Shown one piece after another: positions 24,582 through 34,908 of a stretch of 64,000 bases of DNA. Position numbers and translations under genes: made by a program. Position 1 is the first letter of the stretch, and every line of letters starts with the position of its first letter. Below the pieces are notes generated by a model. That model saw only the letters and a list, made by a program, of their open reading frames with translations. It ran no database searches and had not been told where the DNA came from. Source of the stretch: Arthrobacter sp. ZGTC131 (GTDB taxonomy: Bacteria; Actinomycetota; Actinomycetes; Actinomycetales; Micrococcaceae). The stretch covers positions 124,001 to 188,000 of the forward strand of contig NZ_PJIK01000001.1 in assembly GCF_002929275.1 (NCBI RefSeq), written 5' to 3'.

Positions 24582-25579
24582 TAAAACAGCACCCGTGCCA
24601 GCGCCTGGCGGGCCTTCGCGACGCGTTCGTCGGTTGCGCCGACGACGTCGAAGAGCTCCAGCAACCTGATCCGGGCGGACTCGCGCTCGGGACCGAAGTT
24701 CCTGCCGATGAAGCCGACCACCCGGTTCAGGGCATCTTCCACATGGCCGCCGGCAATGTCCAGGTCTGCGACACCGAGCTGGGCCGCGAGGTTGTCAGGT
24801 TCGTCCGCAGCAAGCTGGCGGAGGGCATCGCCGTCAGGTCCGGACAGCTTCTGCAGGCGATCCATGAGCTCCACCTGGGCCAGTCCGGCCTTCGCCTCGG
24901 CGTCTGCCGGCATCTCCGTGAGCGCCTGCCGGTAGGCCGCGGCGGCAGCGGCAAAATCCCCGGCCTCAATGGCATCGAACGCCTTCTGGTGCAGCGGCGG
25001 CAAGGGAGCGGGGGCGGGCTCGCCCGGCGTCCCGCCTCCCACGTTGCCGGACACGCCGTTGGCGGCGGCAACCTTGAGCAGTTCGTCAAGCAGGGCGCGG
25101 ATCTGCTGTTCGTCCGCTCCGCCCTGGAACAGGGGCACGGGCTGGCCCTTGAGCACGGCCATCGCCGTGGGCACGGCCTGGACCTGGAAGGCCTGGGCCA
25201 GCTGGGGGAAGGCGTCGATGTCGGCCGTGCCCAGGACCAGCCGCCCGGCATAGCTCTGGACGATCCGCTCCAGCGCGTCCAGCACGCCGGCGGATTCGGG
25301 CGAATACGCCGCCCAAAGGGCGAACACGACCGGCACCTGTGCCGACAACTCCACGAGGTCCTGGAAGTTTCCTTCCGTGACCTCCACCCGGAGCGCGGGA
25401 CCCTCGGCGCCTGGCTGCCCGGCTGCCGGAGTGCCAGCCGCACCATTTACGGGGCCGTTTCCGGCCGCAGCCGCCGGCGGCGCAGGCCGCTGCTTAAGCG
25501 AGGAAAGATCGACGGCGCCGCGGAGGTTGAGCTGGCTGGCGGCGGCTGGAGGGACAGGACGGGATGCTGGCGAACTCAT
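24581..25579 (-). CDS. thioredoxin-fold protein with TPR-like tail (CnoX/YbbN-like)
   Basis: Start taken at ATG 25579 (MSSPASRPVPP), 332 residues; an upstream in-frame start at 25597 adds six residues. After a Pro/Ala-rich linker, a thioredoxin fold starts near residue 95 (VTEGNFQDLVELS, VPVVFALWAAYSP, AVPTAMAVLKGQPV). The redox CXXC is replaced by a Ser-Pro-Glu-Ser-type sequence, so it is not a disulfide reductase. The C-terminal half carries helical TPR-like repeats. This matches the YbbN/CnoX holdase-chaperone family, which passes clients to GroEL and DnaK. M. tuberculosis has a homologue (Rv1324) at the same chromosomal place. Confidence 0.85.
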   Translation of the reverse strand: MSSPASRPVPPAAASQLNLRGAVDLSSLKQRPAPPAAAAGNGPVNGAAGTPAAGQPGAEGPALRVEVTEGNFQDLVELSAQVPVVFALWAAYSPESAGVLDALERIVQSYAGRLVLGTADIDAFPQLAQAFQVQAVPTAMAVLKGQPVPLFQGGADEQQIRALLDELLKVAAANGVSGNVGGGTPGEPAPAPLPPLHQKAFDAIEAGDFAAAAAAYRQALTEMPADAEAKAGLAQVELMDRLQKLSGPDGDALRQLAADEPDNLAAQLGVADLDIAGGHVEDALNRVVGFIGRNFGPERESARIRLLELFDVVGATDERVAKARQALARVLF

Positions 25580-25625
25580 AGCGTCCACTCTAGCCACTCC
25601 TGCGTCCGGGAAGCACGGCGGACGC

Positions 25626-25673
25626 AGGAGGCCCCGGCCCGGGTCATGAACTGGTCCCGGGCCGGGGCCTCCT
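25626..25673. terminator. strong intergenic terminator
   Basis: An 18-bp GC-rich stem (25626-25643 with 25656-25673) around a 12-base loop, just past the stop of the large membrane-protein gene on the minus strand. It separates that gene from the Trx/TPR gene. Confidence 0.8.
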
Positions 25674-25687
25674 ACTTGGCGCCGTAC

Positions 25688-27445
25688 TTACTTGAATTTG
25701 GCTCCGACGAGTCCCCGGGTGGCAGCCACGAGCTTCATCGGGTCCTTCGAGCCGGCGGGCGGCACGTAGACGGCCATGGACTCCGCAAAGTCCAGCACCA
25801 TTCCGCTGGTGGTTTCCTTGCCGCCGGCAAGGACAGCCGCGTCGCTTCCGATGGAGAGTTTGTCGCCCTCGGATTTCGGCGTGCCGTCGAAGTTGAACGT
25901 GAGGCGGCCAAGTACCAGTGCGCCGCCGTCTGCCGTCCGGAAGACCACGGTGCTTCCGGGTACCACCTTGTGGCTAAAGGAGAACTTGCCGTTCACGCCT
26001 TCCTTCACCACATCAGCCTGGTACGACAGGGTGTCCGCGATGTACGGCGAGGACTCCCCTTCGACGAGCTTGTCCTTGAACGTCGAGTTGGCCTTGGTCA
26101 GGCGGTCCGCCAGCCCGGCGAGCGCTTCCTCACCGCTGTACAGCAGCCCGGACTTGTCATCCTCGGCGAGGGTCTGGGTGCCGCTGCGTTCGATCGACGG
26201 GAAGGTGGTGCCCGGCTGCAGCGGCGTGGTGCCAACGAGCTTGTAGTTCTCGCGCGGGGAGCTCTGCACGAGGGTGAGAAGCTGCGGCACGACGTTGCCC
26301 TCGCCCTGGGTGACGGCCAGGACGGACCGTGGCCAGGCGCGCTTGCCCGTCACGACGGTGGTCAGGAGCTTCGTGGAGCGCACGGGCATGCGTGCATCAT
26401 AGGAGGCCACCCGCGAGCGGATCTTGTAATTCTGCGTCCGGACCTCGAGCTCCGTTCCGGCAACGCGGGCTGCCAGTTTCTTCGCGTCCTTCGCGGCGTC
26501 GCCGGCATCGGCGGCGCTCGCTACCTGCTCCAGGATGCGGCGGAACTGAGCGTCCAGGAGAACCGGCGACTCACCGGCGGCGGGTGCTGAAGCGGACCCG
26601 GAAGGAGCCGCACCGGAGGAAGCGCCCGTGGCGGCCGGCTCCGGCGTCTGGCTGGCCTGGGCCGCCACGCTTGTACCGGCGAGAACAGCGGCCGTGGACA
26701 GCGCGACCAGCATGCTGAGCCGCGTGCCTGACCCGGTGCCGGCCTTGGCTGAAGCCCGCGCGGTGGCCTTGGCGCGGGCCCGCTTGGCGAACTGGTTTCC
26801 CAGGCCGCCGGCGGAACCGCCCTGCCCGGGCGTCCTTCCCTTGGGCTTCAGGACGAGCAGCGCAGCGCCTGCAAGCATCAGGAGCCCGCCGATGATCATG
26901 AGCGGCACAGCCCACGGCGTGGACGTGTCATTGGGGAACGTCATGGAAATCGACGACGGCGCAGGCTTGGTGCCGTCGCTGGCCAGCAGCAGCGACCAGT
27001 CGCCGTCCGCCGGCGCGGACCACGTGTAGTCCAGCTCGCCGCTGGCGGTTTCCGAAGAGACCCAGAGATCCGACCCTGCCGGACTCGGCGCTTTGGCTTC
27101 ACCGTCGGCGCGTTCCACCTGCAGCGCCTTCTTGTCTTCCGAGAGTCCGGTCACGGTGTTGTGGGCGGTCTTGCCCACCCACGCGGTGACGTCATCCGGG
27201 CGGCCGGCGGCGAGCAGGAAACTGCCCTCGCCCTTGACCTTGATGGTGACTGTGCCCCCCTCGAGGGTGCGCAGTTTGTGGTCAATAACGGTTAGCGGCG
27301 CGGCTTTCGAATCAGCGGGAGCCGTGGCCGTGACGGTCTCGGCCGGAGCCCAGATCGTCTTCTGCCCGATTCCGGCCAGCAGTGTCAGGAGGCCGAGCAG
27401 CACAAGTGCAACTGCAGTCTTGAAACGCAAAGGTATACCTATCAT
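25688..27445 (-). CDS. large membrane-anchored protein of unknown function
   Basis: 585 residues, not recognised. A hydrophobic segment at about 9-28 is followed by an extracytoplasmic-looking domain of about 150 residues that begins with beta-rich KLRTLEGGTVTIKVKGEG. A second membrane segment follows (TPWAVPLMIIGGLLMLAGAA), then a basic loop rich in Lys, Arg and Ala. A third hydrophobic segment ends in AAQASQTPEP, like a signal-sequence cleavage region. A second extracytoplasmic domain of about 290 residues completes the protein, with many Thr/Ser/Gly. The layout suggests three membrane passes with two external domains. No catalytic motif was found. The gene is divergent from the AI-2E-family permease. 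Confidence 0.75.
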   Translation of the reverse strand: MIGIPLRFKTAVALVLLGLLTLLAGIGQKTIWAPAETVTATAPADSKAAPLTVIDHKLRTLEGGTVTIKVKGEGSFLLAAGRPDDVTAWVGKTAHNTVTGLSEDKKALQVERADGEAKAPSPAGSDLWVSSETASGELDYTWSAPADGDWSLLLASDGTKPAPSSISMTFPNDTSTPWAVPLMIIGGLLMLAGAALLVLKPKGRTPGQGGSAGGLGNQFAKRARAKATARASAKAGTGSGTRLSMLVALSTAAVLAGTSVAAQASQTPEPAATGASSGAAPSGSASAPAAGESPVLLDAQFRRILEQVASAADAGDAAKDAKKLAARVAGTELEVRTQNYKIRSRVASYDARMPVRSTKLLTTVVTGKRAWPRSVLAVTQGEGNVVPQLLTLVQSSPRENYKLVGTTPLQPGTTFPSIERSGTQTLAEDDKSGLLYSGEEALAGLADRLTKANSTFKDKLVEGESSPYIADTLSYQADVVKEGVNGKFSFSHKVVPGSTVVFRTADGGALVLGRLTFNFDGTPKSEGDKLSIGSDAAVLAGGKETTSGMVLDFAESMAVYVPPAGSKDPMKLVAATRGLVGAKFK

Positions 27446-27464
27446 CAGCGGGGGTTTGCCTTCA

Positions 27465-27494
27465 ATAGTAACCGTTTTGTTACCAATCGGTCAG
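27465..27494 (-). promoter_or_regulatory. candidate promoter of the large membrane-protein gene
   Basis: On the minus strand CTGACC (27494-27489) and TACTAT (27470-27465) are separated by 18 bases and resemble -35 and -10 boxes just upstream of the start at 27445. GTAAC/GTTAC arms overlap the spacer and could be an operator. Confidence 0.3.
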
Positions 27495-27549
27495 TTCGGG
27501 TCCCGAACGACGCCTCCAGCCACTCCCTTAACCGGCTTCCATCCGTCTA

Positions 27550-27578
27550 TTGACAAGGCGGCTGATAGTGTTTGCGAT
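27550..27578 (+). promoter_or_regulatory. candidate promoter of the AI-2E-family permease gene
   Basis: TTGACA (27550-27555) is a perfect -35 box, with TGCGAT (27573-27578) 17 bases further on as a weak -10. This places transcription start near 27585 and supports translation from GTG 27637 rather than from the in-frame TTG inside the -35 box. Confidence 0.45.
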
Positions 27579-27636
27579 GATCATCACATCCGGCCCGCAG
27601 CCGCGGCGCCATGGACGGAAAAGGCATCGAAAAGCA

Positions 27637-28941
27637 GTGACTGAACAGACGGATCCGTCCACGCACGGCCCGGAAAACCTGCCCGACGCCGGCTCTCCCG
27701 AGACTCCGTCGGCGCCGCCAGCCAAGGTGCCCGCAGCGCGCGCCCGCCCCGCAGCGCTCGTTGCCGTGCTGAGGAGGCTTCGCCAGCCCATCCCGGGGGC
27801 ACAGCCCCGGCTCCGCTTTGAGATGCCGCCGGAACAACTGGACAACCTCGAGCCCGGTGCCGCTGCCGGCGACACCACCCGCTTCGGCGCCCCCGGACCC
27901 CGCCTTTCTGCGCAGCATCCCGTGTACGTCGGCTTCATGGGCACCGTAGGCGTCGGCCTCGCCCTCCTGGTCTACTGGATCGGCTCCAACACCACCCAGC
28001 TTCTCCTGTGGATCGTGGCGGCACTATTCATTGCCCTGGGCCTTGACCCTGTGGTGGGGTGGCTCGAAACCCGCAAGTTCCCCAGACCCGCCGGCATCCT
28101 GTTGTCCGTATCGGTGCTGATCATTGCGGTGGTGGGCTTTTTTGCCACCCTGATTCCCACGATCGTCGAGCAGGTGACGGAGCTCGTCCAGCAGGCGCCG
28201 ATCTGGGTCCGCGACTTCATCAACTCGGAGTTCTTCCGGACGCTCGACAGCCAGTTCGGCGTTCGCGACCGCATCACTGAGGAACTGGACAAGTTCGTCA
28301 AGAACCCTGAGGCGATGGGCGGAATCTTCGGCGGCGTGGTGGGCTTCGGCTCCACCGTCGCGAACGGCCTCTTCGGGACCCTGATTGTGCTGGTGCTCAG
28401 CCTGTACTTCCTCGCCGCCCTGCCTGCCATGAAAAAGTGGGGATACCGGCTTGCCCCGCGGTCCAGGCGGCCCCGGGTGGAGGCACTGTCCGAGGCAATC
28501 ACCCGGTCGGTGGGCAACTATGTGATCGGCCAGGCTGTTGTTGCCCTGCTGAACGCCACCTTCGCCTTCATCGTGATGTCCATCATCGGCGTGCCCTTTG
28601 CGGTGCTTCTCACCTTCGTGGTGGCGCTGCTGGCGTTCATTCCCCTGGTCGGCGGCCTGATCGCCGGAGTGGTGGTCATCCTGATAACCCTGACCCTGGG
28701 GTGGCAGCAGGCGGTCGCCTACGCCATTTGCTACTTCGCGTACCTCCAGTTCGAGGCCTACTTCATCTCGCCCCGCATCATGCAAAAGGCCGTGGCCGTC
28801 CCCGGTGCCGTGGCCGTGATCTCGGTGATCGCCGGCGGCAGCCTCCTCGGAGTTCTGGGGGCGCTGATCGCCATCCCCACCGCGGCCGCCATCCTGCTCC
28901 TCGTGAAGGAAATCTATATCGTCCGCCAGGACAAGCACTAG
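27637..28941 (+). CDS. AI-2E transporter family permease (PerM/TqsA type)
   Basis: Start chosen at GTG 27637 (VTEQTDPSTHGP), giving 434 residues, because a promoter overlaps the upstream part of the open frame; an AAAAGG lies about 12 bases before it. A 90-residue polar N-terminus precedes eight hydrophobic segments. The family core is present: QPRLRFEMP, IVEQVTELVQQAPIW, ALPAMKKW, GNYVIGQAVVALLNATFAF and the C-terminal FISPRIMQKAV. These permeases export autoinducer-2 or small ions; most members lack a proven substrate. The gene is divergent from the large unknown membrane protein. Confidence 0.85.
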   Translation: MTEQTDPSTHGPENLPDAGSPETPSAPPAKVPAARARPAALVAVLRRLRQPIPGAQPRLRFEMPPEQLDNLEPGAAAGDTTRFGAPGPRLSAQHPVYVGFMGTVGVGLALLVYWIGSNTTQLLLWIVAALFIALGLDPVVGWLETRKFPRPAGILLSVSVLIIAVVGFFATLIPTIVEQVTELVQQAPIWVRDFINSEFFRTLDSQFGVRDRITEELDKFVKNPEAMGGIFGGVVGFGSTVANGLFGTLIVLVLSLYFLAALPAMKKWGYRLAPRSRRPRVEALSEAITRSVGNYVIGQAVVALLNATFAFIVMSIIGVPFAVLLTFVVALLAFIPLVGGLIAGVVVILITLTLGWQQAVAYAICYFAYLQFEAYFISPRIMQKAVAVPGAVAVISVIAGGSLLGVLGALIAIPTAAAILLLVKEIYIVRQDKH

Positions 28942-28946
28942 CGGGA

Positions 28947-28990
28947 AGGCCGCCCGGAGCGGCGCACACGAAGCACGGCTTAGGCGGCCT
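28947..28990. terminator. possible bidirectional terminator
   Basis: AGGCCGCC (28947-28954) and GGCGGCCT (28983-28990) can pair over a long 28-base loop, between the convergent permease and hydrolase genes. The long loop and lack of a T-run keep this tentative. Confidence 0.3.
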
Positions 28991-29011
28991 GCGGCGGGGG
29001 CCGGACGCTGC

Positions 29012-29812
29012 TCAGGCGCTGGCCGTGGCCACCGGTCCTGCCCACTCCTGCGGCAGCCCGGCGGCACCCGAACCCGCGCTCGTGACGTCGTCCACGATTT
29101 CGTTCAGTACCCTCGCAGCCTGCTTCTCCCCCACCCAAAGGTGCTTGGCACCGTCGACCCCCACGACGCGAGCCTGCGGGACCACACTGAAGCGCTTGGC
29201 CGCCTCGGCGGGGCGGAGGTAGTCGTCATGTTCCGGCACCAGCACTGTGAGCGGCTTGCCCGCGGCCGCCCACTGCTGGAGGTGGGTGTCGGTGGCACGG
29301 TGCAGGGGCGGTGACAGCAGCACAGCACCTTCCACCTGCGACGCCACCGGCTCCTCGGCACCGTACATGAGGGCCAGCTCAGTCCCGAACGACCAGCCAA
29401 CGAGCCAGCGGTTGGGCAGCCCCCGCTGGACGGCGAACCGAACCGCGGCCTCAACGTCATACCGCTCCCCGATGCCCTCTTCAAACTCGCCGTCGCTGGT
29501 TCCCCTGGGCGACGACGTTCCCCTCGTGTTGAACCTGAGCACGGCCACGCGGGCCAGTGCCGGCAGCCGGTAGGAGGCCTTGCGGTAGACGTGGGAGTCC
29601 ATGAAGCCGCCGTGCGTGGGCAGCGGGTGCAGCGTTATCAGCGTGGCCGCGACCGGCCCCGACTCCGGCAGAGCGAGCTCGCCCACCAGGGTGCGGCCGT
29701 CCTCCGTGCGGATTTCGATGTTTTCGCGACGGGCCGGCAGCACCGTGGACGCGCGGATGGCAGTCGTTTCGGACGGCTGGCTGAAAACGTACGACGTCGG
29801 GTCAAAAGTCAT
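29012..29812 (-). CDS. alpha/beta hydrolase
   Basis: 266 residues. A strand-rich start leads to [20 protein letters not shown] (oxyanion region), [13 protein letters not shown], and a nucleophile elbow-like [10 protein letters not shown] in which Ser is the likely nucleophile. The Asp (PEHDDYLRP) and a late His (GAKHLW) complete a plausible triad. It resembles dienelactone-hydrolase-like or OsmC-linked hydrolases of the CocE/DUF1749 style. The substrate is unknown. It converges on the AI-2E-family permease. Confidence 0.8.
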   Translation of the reverse strand: MTFDPTSYVFSQPSETTAIRASTVLPARRENIEIRTEDGRTLVGELALPESGPVAATLITLHPLPTHGGFMDSHVYRKASYRLPALARVAVLRFNTRGTSSPRGTSDGEFEEGIGERYDVEAAVRFAVQRGLPNRWLVGWSFGTELALMYGAEEPVASQVEGAVLLSPPLHRATDTHLQQWAAAGKPLTVLVPEHDDYLRPAEAAKRFSVVPQARVVGVDGAKHLWVGEKQAARVLNEIVDDVTSAGSGAAGLPQEWAGPVATASA

Positions 29813-29875
29813 GCCTATCAGCTTATCTGCCGCGTCGGCTGGGCCAGGTTGCGCCGGCTGGCCGCCTACCCTCGA

Positions 29876-30232
29876 TCAGCGGTAGCGGAAGTTGCGCGAC
29901 GTCCAGCAGTTCGTGTGCCAGTGCCTGCGCTCGGAGAGGCCGGCGGCCGCGCCGAAGAGGTGGTCGTCGGCCCACACCACAAGGTGGGCGACTCCCGGCA
30001 GCACGGCGGTGGAACAGCCGGGGCAGATGTAGGCCTTCTCCGCCTTGCGCGCCGTCATGGTGCGAACCATCCAGACGCCATCCGGAGCGCTCTCGCGGCG
30101 CGCAATCCCGGCCCGGGCGCGCTCCAGGTCAAGCTCCGGGGGCGGGCCCGAACCGTGCTTTCCTCCGCCCGCAGCGTTGCCAGGGGCCGCACGCCCCGTC
30201 TTTGCACGGCGGGGGCGGTTCGAGCGGGGCAT
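29876..30232 (-). CDS. small Cys/His-containing protein beside nucS
   Basis: 118 residues. The first 35 are basic and Pro/Gly-rich ([14 protein letters not shown]). A conserved core follows with [30 protein letters not shown] and a final [10 protein letters not shown]. The CPGC pair together with His and Cys in HWHTNC looks like a zinc site. Small proteins of this type recur beside nucS in actinobacteria and are often labelled ATP/GTP-binding. No function is established. Its ATG and the nucS GTG are divergent, with 116 bases between them. Confidence 0.7.
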   Translation of the reverse strand: MPRSNRPRRAKTGRAAPGNAAGGGKHGSGPPPELDLERARAGIARRESAPDGVWMVRTMTARKAEKAYICPGCSTAVLPGVAHLVVWADDHLFGAAAGLSERRHWHTNCWTSRNFRYR

Positions 30233-30348
30233 GCATCCATTCTGCCCCAGCCGGAACGGCTCCGGTGCCGGCCTCCAGTCCCAGGCCCGGGAGTCATGCC
30301 GGCAGCCCGGTGCGCAGTGCCCGCTGCCGACGCGGTAGTGTGTACGGC

Positions 30349-31044
30349 GTGCGTCTAGTCATAGCCCGTTGTTCCGTTGATTATGTTGGCCGGCTCAAAG
30401 CCCATCTCCCCCTCGCCACCAGGCTCCTGCTGGTGAAGGCTGACGGGTCGGTGCTGGTCCACTCCGACGGCGGCTCGTACAAGCCGCTGAACTGGATGAG
30501 CCCTCCCGCCACGCTGCGCGTGACCTCTGCTGAAGACATCGACGTCGAAGTAGGCGTCATCGAGCAGTGGACGGTCCAGTCCGCCAAGACGGACGACAGG
30601 CTGATCATCAACATCCATGAACAGCTCCATGACACCTCGCATGAACTGGGCCAGGACCCCGGCCTGATCAAGGACGGCGTGGAGGCCGATCTGCAGCGCC
30701 TCCTGGCCGACCAGATCGAAAGGCTCGGAGCGGGCTTCTCCCTCATCCGGCGCGAGTACTTCACGGCCATCGGTCCCGTGGACATTCTGGCCAGGGACGC
30801 GGACGGGTCCACAGTGGCCATAGAGCTCAAACGCCGCGGCGACATCGACGGCGTGGAGCAGCTGACGCGGTACCTGGAACTGCTGAACAGGGATCCCTTG
30901 CTCGCTCCTGTCCGCGGGATCTTCGCGGCCCAGCAAATCAAGCCGCAGGCCCGCGTGCTTGCAACCGACCGCGGAATTGACTGCATCACGCTGGACTACG
31001 ATGCCATGCGCGGCGTTGATGATATCGAGTCCAGGCTGTTCTGA
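30349..31044 (+). CDS. nucS: endonuclease NucS (mismatch-specific, EndoMS-type)
   Basis: Start at GTG 30349 ([16 protein letters not shown]), which matches the conserved N-terminus; 231 residues, the usual length. The N-terminal dimerisation domain has KPLNWMSPP. The C-terminal RecB-like nuclease core contains GPVDILARD (Asp145) and ELKRRG (Glu159, Lys161), with the same spacing as archaeal NucS. It cleaves both strands at mismatches and supports the MutS/MutL-independent mismatch repair of actinobacteria, with the sliding clamp as partner. It is transcribed away from the small Cys/His gene. Confidence 0.95.
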   Translation: MRLVIARCSVDYVGRLKAHLPLATRLLLVKADGSVLVHSDGGSYKPLNWMSPPATLRVTSAEDIDVEVGVIEQWTVQSAKTDDRLIINIHEQLHDTSHELGQDPGLIKDGVEADLQRLLADQIERLGAGFSLIRREYFTAIGPVDILARDADGSTVAIELKRRGDIDGVEQLTRYLELLNRDPLLAPVRGIFAAQQIKPQARVLATDRGIDCITLDYDAMRGVDDIESRLF

Positions 31045-31187
31045 CGTTCCACAGACCAGGCAATACGTCCAAGACCGCACGTTTACTTTGGATTTGCCCA
31101 AAATTTATGCGATTCCGCGTTTTGCCCGTTGACCAGATCGTGCTGTCATGAAATTCTTGTATCAGTCTTTGTGTAGGTGTTTTTCAT

Positions 31188-31209
31188 GCTCGCAAGACAT
31201 GTTGCGAGC
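31188..31209 (+). promoter_or_regulatory. hairpin in the cspA leader region
   Basis: GCTCGCAA (31188-31195) and TTGCGAGC (31202-31209) form a perfect 8-bp stem with a six-base loop, 124 bases upstream of the cold-shock start. The 288-base gap 31045-31332 has no other gene, and a TTGACC (31129-31134) upstream could be a -35 box. Long structured leaders are known for cold-shock mRNAs, so a regulatory leader is inferred. Confidence 0.45.
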
Positions 31210-31332
31210 GCGAAGCTCCTGCAACGCATTTCCGGACTTACCGGGGCTGCAGCCAGGATTCTTCTCGCGGAGTGACCAAGACCAGTACGAAGTGTGCTGG
31301 CCTTAATTTAGTTCCACAATGAGGAGAAATAA

Positions 31333-31536
31333 ATGGCACAGGGAACCGTCAAGTGGTTCAACGCTGAAAAGGGCTTCGGCTTCATCACCCCGGACGACTC
31401 CGATGGCGATGTCTTCGTTCACTACTCCGAGATCCAGACGGGTGGCTTCAAGACCCTCGACGAGAACCAGCGCGTTCAGTTCGAAATCGGTCAGGGCGCC
31501 AAGGGCCCTCAGGCCACCGGCGTAACGCTCGTCTAA
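31333..31536 (+). CDS. cspA: cold-shock protein (CspA family)
   Basis: 67 residues: a single cold-shock domain with RNP1 KGFGFITPD and RNP2 DVFVHYSEI. The start is preceded by GAGGAG six bases upstream, a strong ribosome-binding site. It binds single-stranded RNA and DNA, melts mRNA structure, and is normally abundant or induced on cooling. A 288-base upstream region with a stable hairpin and a clean T-tailed terminator downstream show that it is monocistronic. Confidence 0.95.
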   Translation: MAQGTVKWFNAEKGFGFITPDDSDGDVFVHYSEIQTGGFKTLDENQRVQFEIGQGAKGPQATGVTLV

Positions 31537-31574
31537 TTCATTGAGGACTTCCCTGACGGGAATTGCCTTAAAAC

Positions 31575-31611
31575 AAATGATCCTCGGCATTCGTGCCGGG
31601 GATCATTTTTT
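31575..31611 (+). terminator. intrinsic terminator of cspA
   Basis: AAATGATCCTCGGCA pairs with TGCCGGGGATCATTT (one G-T wobble), closing a four-base loop and followed by six T residues. A classic rho-independent terminator, 38 bases past the cspA stop; it may also work for the convergent DUF2550 gene. Confidence 0.9.
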
Positions 31612-31676
31612 GTGTCATGGATATTTTCAGGACCTGAAACATTCACCGGCAGGCGGTTTGATCAGGCGTCGGGAAT

Positions 31677-32108
31677 TCAGCGCCAAGTACCGACCCCGAT
31701 GACCGGGCCGGCTTCGAGCCACGAGGATAATCCCGTGTAGGCGTCAAACTTCATCGCCAGGAAGACATCCTGGCCCTCATAGCGCAGCTCAACGATGACG
31801 ACATCCGGCTGGACCTTGACCAGCTCAGCCTCCGTGGGCTGCCGCCGACCCAGGAGCTCCAGCGAACTGCGCTTGAAGCGGTGCCGGGGACGGACGCTGA
31901 GCGAGAGCAGCTTGAACCACTCCAGCTCGTTGTCCTGATAACGACAAACCCCCATCTGCCAGCTCTTACCAGCTGTGCAAATGGAGGCGTCCACCGTGCC
32001 CAGGGCGCGCCGCAGGTTGAAGCGGCGCACCCCGAAAAGGCACAGCGTAAAGATCAGCAACGCGAAGACGGTTGCTATTGCGATGAACGGAAAACCAGTA
32101 ACGTCCAT
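31677..32108 (-). CDS. DUF2550 membrane-anchored protein
   Basis: Start taken at ATG 32108 (MDVTGFPFIAIATVF), 143 residues, since upstream sequence is inside atpC. One N-terminal transmembrane helix is followed by a basic, soluble domain with GTVDASICTAGKSWQMG and RYQDNELEWFKLLSLS. This is the DUF2550 family, which directly follows atpC in many actinobacteria (Rv1312 in M. tuberculosis). The gene starts ten bases after the atpC stop, so it belongs to the ATP synthase transcript. Function is unknown. Confidence 0.85.
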   Translation of the reverse strand: MDVTGFPFIAIATVFALLIFTLCLFGVRRFNLRRALGTVDASICTAGKSWQMGVCRYQDNELEWFKLLSLSVRPRHRFKRSSLELLGRRQPTEAELVKVQPDVVIVELRYEGQDVFLAMKFDAYTGLSSWLEAGPVIGVGTWR

Positions 32109-32118
32109 CAAGGTCGTG

Positions 32119-32403
32119 CTAGCGGATCCCCGCAGTGGCCGCTTCACCCAGCTGGGCGTTGTCAGCAACAATGACCACGCGGTTGTTGTCCACGGAGAAG
32201 AATCCGCCGTCAACAACTACAGCAATGCGGTCACCGGAAACAGGCTCGATTGCCAGTTCACCCTCGGCCAAAATCGCCAGTACGGGCGAGTGGCCGGGCA
32301 GGATTCCGATTTCACCATCGCTGGTGCGGGCCTTGACCATCTTGGCCGCTCCGGACCACACGAAGTGGTCCGCCGCGACAATCTCAACCTCAAGCTCAGC
32401 CAT
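32119..32403 (-). CDS. atpC: ATP synthase F1 epsilon subunit
   Basis: 94 residues starting MAELEVEIVAADHFVWSG; upstream in-frame sequence lies in atpD. It contains the beta-sandwich core (DGEIGILPGHSPVLAIL, GFFSVDNNRVVIVAD). It is short and lacks most of the C-terminal two-helix regulatory hairpin found in E. coli epsilon, ending at GEAATAGIR. Short epsilon subunits of this kind are common in actinobacteria. It joins the central stalk and couples gamma rotation to the c-ring. It starts one base after the atpD stop. Confidence 0.93.
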   Translation of the reverse strand: MAELEVEIVAADHFVWSGAAKMVKARTSDGEIGILPGHSPVLAILAEGELAIEPVSGDRIAVVVDGGFFSVDNNRVVIVADNAQLGEAATAGIR

Positions 32404-32404
32404 A

Positions 32405-34832
<2,428 letters not shown>

Positions 34833-34908
34833 ACTTATCCTTTCCTAAGATCCCGATGGCCGGGACTGCCGGAACCTTGAGCGGTGCCGGCAGTCCCTGC
34901 CAACGAAA

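Noticed and set aside
24566-26590. A 670-codon plus-strand frame spanning several minus-strand genes
   Set aside because: It crosses gene boundaries and a strong terminator and has no protein-like composition.
27550-27636. N-terminal extension of the AI-2E permease from TTG 27550
   Set aside because: The TTG is part of a perfect -35 box and the added residues show no similarity to the family.
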